IMG/VR virus record: IMGVR_UViG_3300023172_002449
Coordinates: 1-26,236 of that record
Length of the DNA: 26,236 nt
Source: a virus
Direction: 5' to 3' (one strand)
Shown in pieces: positions 21,156 through 25,664 of the stretch. The notes under the pieces are model-generated. The model was not told where the DNA came from. It did not search any database and was given only the letters and a program-made list of their open reading frames with translations. How positions within the stretch are numbered: the stretch's first letter is position 1; each line of letters opens with the position of its first letter. The position numbers and the translations under genes were made by a program.

Positions 21156-21712
21156 TGAAACTTAGTAATTTATTATCTGGTATTATAAACGGTATTACTG
21201 CAACAGCTATTATAGTTGTTGCAGGCACTCAACTCTATGCCAATGATCATAGCTGGGATAAAAAACAAATAAGTAAAATCACAAATAATGATTTACATTG
21301 TCTCCAGCAAAATATTTTCTTTGAAGCAAGAAATCAAACAGTAAAGGGACAAGTTGCCGTAGCATGGGTAACACTCAATCGTTTAGATGATACTCGTTAT
21401 CCAAATACAATTTGTGGAGTTGTAAAGCAAGCTAATCGTGATTCAAATGGTAATATCATTAAACATAAATGTCAGTTCAGTTGGTATTGCGACGGCAAAT
21501 CGGATAAAATACCCAGTAATAAAATATCACAAAATGCTTGGAAACAAGCTGGTATTGTAGCCGAGGTTGTTCTAATGGATAGAATGTCTGGATATATCTT
21601 TAAGGATCCTACTAAAGGTTCAACTATGTATCATGCCGATTGGGTATCACCATACTGGAAAGTAAAGTATGATCAGGTAGCTTATATTGAAGACCATGTT
21701 TTCTACAAGTGA
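21155..21712 (+). CDS. SleB-type cell-wall hydrolase with N-terminal membrane anchor
   Basis: A 185-residue Hydrolase_2/SleB-like enzyme. Residues 8-28 form a hydrophobic segment (SGIINGITATAIIVVAGTQL) that could be a signal peptide or signal anchor. The domain begins LHCLQQNIFFEARNQTVKGQ with the catalytic Glu at E57, and continues with VAVAWVTLNRLDDTRYPNTI, CQFSWYCDGKSD and MYHADWVSPYW, all hallmark stretches. Such enzymes cleave peptidoglycan and in phages serve as endolysins. The anchor resembles SAR endolysins, which are exported without a holin. Placement in an apparently early unit is odd for a lysis gene. No holin was identified nearby. Confidence 0.88.
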   Translation: MKLSNLLSGIINGITATAIIVVAGTQLYANDHSWDKKQISKITNNDLHCLQQNIFFEARNQTVKGQVAVAWVTLNRLDDTRYPNTICGVVKQANRDSNGNIIKHKCQFSWYCDGKSDKIPSNKISQNAWKQAGIVAEVVLMDRMSGYIFKDPTKGSTMYHADWVSPYWKVKYDQVAYIEDHVFYK

Positions 21713-21719
21713 GGAAAAA

Positions 21720-22004
21720 ATGAAAAATAAAATTGACTATCGTTTTAACGAAGAAAACTATATCAAGGAGTTTAAAGAATATATTGACGCTACTTATAGT
21801 CAACACTATTCTCAGAATAAATTCCAATCCACTGAAGTAATCATGGATCGTGGTCATGGTACAGGTTTCTGTATGGGAAATGTTGATAAATATTCCAATA
21901 GATATGGAAAGAAAGGTACTGCAGCAGATGCTCGTAAAGACCTTATGAAAGTTTTACATTACGCTCTCCTTCAACTATATGTGCATGACAATGATCTTGG
22001 ATAA
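21720..22004 (+). CDS. DUF3310-like protein
   Basis: A 94-residue protein starting at ATG 21720 behind GTGAGGAAA; an upstream in-frame ATG at 21687 lies inside the hydrolase gene. The part GTGFCMGNVDKYSNRYGKKG, followed by DARKDLMKVLHYALL, matches the DUF3310 pattern (GNxxKYxxRxxxK...DLxKxxxYxxxL). DUF3310 is common in phages and sometimes labelled nucleotide kinase, without strong evidence. VIMDRGHGTGF is an insertion before the core. Its real function is unknown. Confidence 0.75.
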   Translation: MKNKIDYRFNEENYIKEFKEYIDATYSQHYSQNKFQSTEVIMDRGHGTGFCMGNVDKYSNRYGKKGTAADARKDLMKVLHYALLQLYVHDNDLG

Positions 22005-22317
22005 TCACGTTAATGAAATCTTTAAAGATAATATAAATATGATGGTACCATGGTATCTTATGGCTTCATATGCTTATTATGTAGAAGATGATCCGATCTT
22101 AACTGATAATTTTTTCGATAATATGGGTAAAAGAATCCTAGAAAACTGGGAAAAAATTACACATTTTCATAAACACTATATCAGTAAAGACGAATTAAAA
22201 GCTGGAAGTTTTCTGGGAAAATATCCTAGCAGAGTTTCAGATTCTGTTAATGCTTTAAGAAAATATGGTTTTATTAAGAAAGAAAAGAAAGAAGTAACAC
22301 TGGAAGATTTTTTCTAA
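21979..22317 (+). CDS. LigA-domain-Ia-like protein with clamp-binding-type tail
   Basis: A 112-residue protein. MMVPWYLMASYAYYVEDDPI, followed by LTDNFFDNMGKRILENWEKI, resembles domain Ia of NAD-dependent DNA ligases (YYxxDxPxxxDxxYDxLxxxL), found alone in many phages with unknown function. HKHYISKDELKAGSFLGKYP follows. The C-terminus reads KKEVTLEDFF, the same ending as gp43 (TLEDFFG). The length equals that of T4 gp33, which also ends in a clamp-binding LDFLL, but the rest does not look like gp33. Possible ATGs are at 21979, 21985 and 21991; it overlaps the DUF3310-like gene in all cases. Confidence 0.7.
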   Translation: MCMTMILDNHVNEIFKDNINMMVPWYLMASYAYYVEDDPILTDNFFDNMGKRILENWEKITHFHKHYISKDELKAGSFLGKYPSRVSDSVNALRKYGFIKKEKKEVTLEDFF

Positions 22318-22509
22318 ATGAAACAAGAAATAATTAAATTTAAAAGTACAAATTATTATCGAAATAAAAAAAGAAATGAACTTGTACGAAAAAGATTAAA
22401 AATAAAATACCAGAAAAGGGCAGGCACTTATCTTCTGGATCCTATGAATAAGAAAGAAGATAAAAACACACTTGAATTTAATATTGATTCTGATTATATT
22501 ATGATGTAA
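22318..22509 (+). CDS. basic 63-aa protein of unknown function
   Basis: It starts immediately after the previous stop. The N-terminal 35 residues are very basic (FKSTNYYRNKKRNELVRKRL, then KIKYQKR), and the end is acidic (LEFNIDSDYIMM). It may bind nucleic acid. It is the last gene before the tmRNA and is followed by a 10-bp inverted repeat. No family is recognised. Confidence 0.6.
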   Translation: MKQEIIKFKSTNYYRNKKRNELVRKRLKIKYQKRAGTYLLDPMNKKEDKNTLEFNIDSDYIMM

Positions 22510-22530
22510 CATATTTACTACAATAAAAAA

Positions 22531-22559
22531 TGATTAATAAATCTTATAGTTATTAATCA
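22531..22559. repeat. 10-bp inverted repeat upstream of the tmRNA
   Basis: TGATTAATAA (22531-22540) and TTATTAATCA (22550-22559) are exact reverse complements with a 9-nt loop, just upstream of the tmRNA -10 boxes. It may be a weak AT-rich terminator for the preceding unit or an operator for tmRNA transcription. Confidence 0.5.
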
Positions 22560-22562
22560 TCA

Positions 22563-22578
22563 TATAATACTATATAAT
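22563..22578 (+). promoter_or_regulatory. candidate tmRNA promoter (two TATAAT boxes)
   Basis: TATAAT occurs at 22563-22568 and again at 22573-22578, 3-6 nt before the first bases of the tmRNA acceptor piece. The second has only a weak TTATTA at 17 nt upstream, and no TTTACA is present, so activity may depend on an activator or on read-through. Confidence 0.45.
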
Positions 22579-22634
22579 CTGTAGACGTTATAAAGACTAT
22601 ATGGACCTGGGGGCGGCACCCAGCAGCTCCACCA

Positions 22635-22720
22635 TAAACACTTGATAGAGGACGCTCGAAAATTCTGGGAAGCAGATAGGGAAGTAGCTACCTGATTCTG
22701 TGGAGAAATTCAAGTGTTTA
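22635..22720. repeat. inverted repeat bounding the tmRNA spacer
   Basis: TAAACACTTGA (22635-22645) directly follows the acceptor CCA, and TCAAGTGTTTA (22710-22720) ends four bases before the coding-piece GGGGCT. In the precursor this 11-bp helix stacks on the acceptor stem and presents both junctions for processing, probably by RNase P and 3'-end nucleases of the host. Confidence 0.85.
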
Positions 22721-22771
22721 TGATGGGGCTGAAATAGGATCGACATGTATTCTAGTTTACAAAATACAAAT

Positions 22772-22816
22772 GCAAACGATAACTTTGCACCATCTGGTTA
22801 CGCACTAGCTGCATAA
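22772..22816 (+). other. tmRNA tag reading frame, ANDNFAPSGYALAA
   Basis: From the resume codon GCA (22772) the frame reads ANDNFAPSGYALAA and stops at TAA (22814-22816). ANDN at the start and ALAA at the end are the general features of alphaproteobacterial tags; the ALAA end is the ClpXP/ClpAP degradation signal. Confidence 0.92.
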
Positions 22817-22894
22817 CACAGGGGGTTGGCCACTTACCTAGCAACAGAAATAGTGGCACATTAATTTTAAAAATTCATTAAGGGAATAAAACAA

Positions 22895-23275
22895 ATGAAA
22901 ATCGCAGCACTCACAGTAGCAGCAACAATTGCAGCAACATCAGTATCAGCAATGGACCTTGGTTCAACAGGTCTTTCACTTAACACAGAAGTAGACGCAT
23001 CATGGGATCTTGATGCTGATACGAATAACCTTCTCGTTACTCTTGAGCCAGAGTTGGGTTACAGCATTGTTGGTGTGAGCCTTACGGCTGGTATGGATCT
23101 TAATGTTTATCAGAATGAAGAATTTGTTCTTGGTGATCAGTTTGACGCTCTTTCAATTGACTTTGGTGCGTCTTATCAAATTATGGAAGGCCTTTCCGCT
23201 TATGGTGAAACAACCTGGGACGTAGAAGCTAGTGAACTCGAAGCATCAAAAGTTGGTGTTACTTTTTCATTCTAA
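22895..23275 (+). CDS. small exported beta-barrel-like outer-membrane protein
   Basis: A 126-residue protein with a clear signal peptide, MKIAALTVAATIAATSVSA (cleavage about residue 19). The mature part is alternating polar/hydrophobic strands (LSLNTEVDASWDLD, NLLVTLEPELGYSIVGVSLTA, DALSIDFGASYQI, SAYGETTWDVEA) and ends VGVTFSF with the terminal Phe typical of proteins inserted by BamA. The length would allow about six to eight strands. GC and Ala/Thr codon use are higher than in neighbours, suggesting a host source. TAAGGGAA precedes the ATG. It starts 35 nt after the tmRNA with no promoter between. Possible roles are blocking receptors for other phages or altering permeability; both are inference. 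Confidence 0.7.
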   Translation: MKIAALTVAATIAATSVSAMDLGSTGLSLNTEVDASWDLDADTNNLLVTLEPELGYSIVGVSLTAGMDLNVYQNEEFVLGDQFDALSIDFGASYQIMEGLSAYGETTWDVEASELEASKVGVTFSF

Positions 23276-23291
23276 TAAAATGAATTTCGAG

Positions 23292-23299
23292 TATAAATA
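23292..23299 (+). promoter_or_regulatory. late promoter (TATAAATA) of the exported-protein unit
   Basis: An exact TATAAATA 17 nt after the preceding stop and 80 nt before the start at 23379. A strong terminator hairpin lies between it and the gene. Confidence 0.65.
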
Positions 23300-23330
23300 G
23301 TATTATCGGGTTGTTACGAAATAAACACGT

Positions 23331-23357
23331 GAGGGGCCACGGTTAGCCCCTCTTTTT
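23331..23357 (+). terminator. intrinsic terminator in a late leader
   Basis: GAGGGGC (23331-23337) pairs with GCCCCTC (23346-23352) around an 8-nt loop and is followed by TTTTT. It is the best rho-independent terminator in the window. It can end transcripts from the tmRNA/beta-barrel unit, but it also lies downstream of the late promoter at 23292, so it would cut off or attenuate transcripts of the next genes. Confidence 0.85.
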
Positions 23358-23378
23358 CGTTTAATGGAGGTAGCACTG

Positions 23379-23756
23379 ATGAAAAAGTTTATACTTATTT
23401 TAGCAGCTGCGATAGGCTTATCCATTCCAGCTTATGCGCAGCAGACGGATCAATCTAGTGGCAGGGGAGTTTTAATTCAAGCTCCTTGTGATTATTATCC
23501 TGTCGTATTTGAAGTTCAGAGACAAAGTAACGAAAGATTGATGTTTGTAGGTAACGGAGCAATAAAGGAATCCACTAGTAACAAATACTTTAGAGGAGCT
23601 GTTGCTGTTTGGTGGAATATGGAAACAGAAAATGCTTCTATAACAATTCAGTTTCCGGATGGTATGATATGTCTACTTTCTCCTGCTGGAAAATTTCAAC
23701 CTTGGACTGGGTCACAGCCTTGGGAACCACCAAAAGAAAAGAAACAAAGTTTCTAA
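23379..23756 (+). CDS. exported protein of unknown function, 125 aa
   Basis: Signal peptide MKKFILILAAAIGLSIPAYA (cleavage AYA-QQ, about residue 20). The mature part starts QQTDQSSGRGVLIQAP, has two Cys (APCDYYP and MICLLSP) that could form a disulfide, and ends Trp/Pro-rich (FQPWTGSQPWEPPKEKK). The start is ATG 23379, 8 nt after GGAGG; an upstream in-frame ATG at 23364 precedes the ribosome-binding site and is rejected. It is the first gene of a late unit of exported small proteins. The function is unknown; such sets occur among marine phage genomes near virion genes. Confidence 0.78.
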   Translation: MKKFILILAAAIGLSIPAYAQQTDQSSGRGVLIQAPCDYYPVVFEVQRQSNERLMFVGNGAIKESTSNKYFRGAVAVWWNMETENASITIQFPDGMICLLSPAGKFQPWTGSQPWEPPKEKKQSF

Positions 23757-23757
23757 G

Positions 23758-24033
23758 ATGTTTCAGACAATATTTCTATACGCTATAATATCTTCACTTA
23801 CTGGTGAACCAGAAACTTTTTATTTTAACGGTAAAGTTTTTCCTAATCATATTGAGTGTACACACTTTTATTACACGTATGAAAGCAATATTAAAAACGG
23901 TATCTTGGAACACGCTACACGAAAATTTAATAGCGATGCTGCATTAGTACATGAAATCGGTTGTGTTACAAGAGAAGTTGATCAATTTTATAATGAAATC
24001 TATAAGAATAAAAGAGCACTGTACAGTAAATGA
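23758..24033 (+). CDS. small Cys-containing protein with hydrophobic start, copy A
   Basis: A 91-residue protein. MFQTIFLYAIISSLTG is a short hydrophobic start that may be a signal peptide or the first strand. The pattern ETFYFNGKVFPNHIECTHFY, then later HEIGCVTREVD, gives two Cys. The two following genes have the same outline (hydrophobic start, a strand, F...C helix, second Cys near the end), so the three look like diverged paralogues. ATG 23758 starts one base after the previous stop. Function is unknown. Confidence 0.7.
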   Translation: MFQTIFLYAIISSLTGEPETFYFNGKVFPNHIECTHFYYTYESNIKNGILEHATRKFNSDAALVHEIGCVTREVDQFYNEIYKNKRALYSK

Positions 24034-24272
24034 AATGGTTAGTTGTAGTTTTATTTGCCACCATACACGGTGATGTGTATATCTTCACTGATCCACACTT
24101 TGAAGACAGAGAAAGTTGCATAGCAAGTATTTCTGATGCAGAACAAGCTCAGAAATATGTCGCAAAGTTAGTTATGGAATATAAAAGATTGATGCCTATT
24201 AGAGCATTAAACTGTGTTGATGAAGCTACCATAAATAAAATATTAAAAGACATGGATAAAGATAACGTATGA
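24030..24272 (+). CDS. small Cys-containing protein, copy B
   Basis: An 80-residue protein, MKWLVVVLFATIHGDVYIFT, then HFEDRESCIASISDAEQAQK and a second Cys in ALNCVDEATI. The MKW start, F..(R/D)..C helix and late Cys are shared with copy C, less closely with copy A. ATGA overlap with copy A. It may be exported with a disulfide. Confidence 0.72.
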   Translation: MKWLVVVLFATIHGDVYIFTDPHFEDRESCIASISDAEQAQKYVAKLVMEYKRLMPIRALNCVDEATINKILKDMDKDNV

Positions 24273-24472
24273 AGTGGATACTAGTTTATATTGTTGTGGA
24301 AGGAACTACACCAGTAGCAGTAAACGCTATGGGTCCAGACCACACGTTTGATTCTATGATAGATTGTTTTGCCAAAAGAGAACAACTTGCCTTAAAAGTA
24401 GGTGGAAAAGCCGGATATTATCCATCAAGAAAACAAGCAATCTGCATTAAAATTGCGGATGAATCTATTTAA
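24269..24472 (+). CDS. small Cys-containing protein, copy C
   Basis: A 67-residue protein, MKWILVYIVVEGTTPVAVNA, then HTFDSMIDCFAKREQLAL and KQAICIKIADESI. Same outline as copy B: MKW plus hydrophobic strand, F-(D/E)-x-x-x-x-C helix, second Cys near the end. It overlaps copy B by ATGA. Proteins of this outline occur in several marine phages and bacteria, function unknown. Confidence 0.72.
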   Translation: MKWILVYIVVEGTTPVAVNAMGPDHTFDSMIDCFAKREQLALKVGGKAGYYPSRKQAICIKIADESI

Positions 24473-24475
24473 AAA

Positions 24476-24483
24476 TATAAATA
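24476..24483 (+). promoter_or_regulatory. late promoter (TATAAATA) of the Asn/Thr-repeat gene
   Basis: An exact TATAAATA in the 40-nt gap before the start at 24513; the predicted start near 24490 leaves a leader of about 23 nt with AAAAGGTAAA as a ribosome-binding site. Confidence 0.65.
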
Positions 24484-24512
24484 TATCTAAGAAACACTAA
24501 AAGGTAAACGAC

Positions 24513-25664
24513 ATGAGAAAGTTCTTGTTAAGCGCTTTCTTTGTTATGACCGCTGCTATGGTTCAAGCACAGGTTGCTAATGATGCAGACGGTAATTTTG
24601 ATAGTACTAGCTATGTAGAAACAAACAATGATAGTACTACAACCACAAACAGTACTGTGACTACTGATAATACGAATACTAATGATACGACGATCACTAG
24701 TACAAACACGAATACAAATACAAACACGAATACTAGCACTATAGATAGTACGACTACTTCTACAAATACGAACACTAATACTAGCACTATAGATAGTACA
24801 ACAACATCGACAAACACTAATACCAATACGAGTACAATTACTAATACTACAGATAGTACTATCAATAGTACCAGTAATAATACTTCAAATATTACTACAA
24901 CAACGGATAACACGAATACGAATACTAATACGAATACCTCAACTATAACAAGTGATAATACGAACAATAATACAAACACTAATACCAATACGAGTACGTC
25001 TACTAATACAAACACTAACACGAATACCAATACGAGCACGTCCACTAACACTAGTAATGTAACTACTGATAATACAAGTAGTAATACAAACACCAATACA
25101 AATACGAATAATTCTACAGTAAGTTCTACCAGTAATAATTCCAATACAAATACTAATACGAACACTAGCGATTCTACAGTTAATAGCACTTCAACAAGTG
25201 ATAACACCAATAATAACATTAACACGAATAATTCTACAGTTACACAAAAGATAGAATCACCACCACCGTCCGCTATTGCTCCTACTGTTATGGGAGGCGG
25301 AAATGATAACTGTACCGTAACTTGGTCGAGTGCTGTTCAAACACAGATAGTTGGTATGAGTGGTGGTGGTCATATTCGTGATATGAATTGTGAACGTCTT
25401 AAAAATTCCAAAACTCTTTATAATATGGGTATGAAAGTAGCTGCTGTTGCTTTGATGTGTCAAGATGAATCAGTTTATAGAGCTATGGAAATGGCTGGAA
25501 CTCCTTGTCCCTTTAAAGGAAGTATAGGAACCGAAGCAAAAGCGTTGTGGGATAATAGTCCTGATATGCAACCAAAACCACAACTACCAGGAGAAGCTGC
25601 AAATGCACCGGCTAATGCCCTTATTGGTGGCGGTATACTGCTTATCTTACTCGCTCTCCTCTAA
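24513..25664 (+). CDS. exported Asn/Thr/Ser-repeat protein with conserved C-terminal domain
   Basis: A 383-residue protein in four parts. The signal peptide is MRKFLLSAFFVMTAAMVQA (1-19). Residues about 27-243 are almost only Asn, Thr, Ser and Asp, including an exact 16-residue tandem repeat (STIDSTTTSTNTNTNT twice). After a Pro-rich joint (ESPPPSAIAPTVMGGG) a globular domain with four Cys follows: NCTVTWSS, IRDMNCERLK, ALMCQDESVY, GTPCPF. The end, ALIGGGILLILLALL, is a hydrophobic span. I recall the Cys-domain in other T4-like marine phages without function. The layout suggests a membrane-anchored surface or periplasmic stalk. It is under a late promoter and overlaps the next gene by 62 nt. 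Confidence 0.8.
   Translation: MRKFLLSAFFVMTAAMVQAQVANDADGNFDSTSYVETNNDSTTTTNSTVTTDNTNTNDTTITSTNTNTNTNTNTSTIDSTTTSTNTNTNTSTIDSTTTSTNTNTNTSTITNTTDSTINSTSNNTSNITTTTDNTNTNTNTNTSTITSDNTNNNTNTNTNTSTSTNTNTNTNTNTSTSTNTSNVTTDNTSSNTNTNTNTNNSTVSSTSNNSNTNTNTNTSDSTVNSTSTSDNTNNNINTNNSTVTQKIESPPPSAIAPTVMGGGNDNCTVTWSSAVQTQIVGMSGGGHIRDMNCERLKNSKTLYNMGMKVAAVALMCQDESVYRAMEMAGTPCPFKGSIGTEAKALWDNSPDMQPKPQLPGEAANAPANALIGGGILLILLALL
24732..24997. repeat. direct repeats within the Asn/Thr region
   Basis: ACTAGCACTATAGATAGTAC occurs at 24732-24751 and 24780-24799, a 48-nt (16-codon) period. A 26-nt segment is identical at 24810-24835 and 24972-24997. Many shorter ACTAATAC-type repeats fill the region, so it can change length by slippage or recombination in frame. 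Confidence 0.85.

Larger units (their letters stand above)
22584..22860 (+). ncRNA. ssrA: circularly permuted two-piece tmRNA
   Basis: tmRNA rescues stalled ribosomes and tags the nascent protein for proteolysis. Here the parts are in permuted order, as in alphaproteobacteria. The acceptor piece (about 22584-22634) has a T-arm with stem CTGGG/CCCAG (22607-22611/22619-22623) and a 7-nt loop, then AGCTCC and CCA (22632-22634). A 90-nt spacer is bounded by the exact inverted repeat TAAACACTTGA/TCAAGTGTTTA. The coding piece starts GGGGCTGAAATAGGATCGAC at 22725, and GGGGCT pairs with AGCTCC to rebuild the acceptor stem. CATGTA and TAGTTTA of the coding piece can pair with TATATG and TAAAGACTA of the acceptor piece (P2 helix, one bulge). 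The tag frame is at 22772-22816. Exact outer ends are estimates; GCCACT/AGTGGC (22829-22857) forms the last hairpin. Confidence 0.93.

Noticed and set aside
21979-22317. Direct assignment as T4 gp33
   Set aside because: Only length and the C-terminal clamp-type motif agree; the body resembles a LigA domain Ia rather than gp33.
22531-22559. Strong terminator before the tmRNA
   Set aside because: The inverted repeat is exact but entirely A/T-rich apart from one pair and lacks a U-run, so I list it as a repeat only.
24732-24997. CRISPR-like repeat array
   Set aside because: Repeats are in-frame coding repeats with no unique spacers of constant length and no cas genes.
24611-25225. A 204-codon antisense ORF rich in Val/Leu/Phe
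   Set aside because: It is the mirror of the Asn/Thr repeat codons (AAT/ACN read backwards give hydrophobic codons), with no ribosome-binding site or promoter on that strand.
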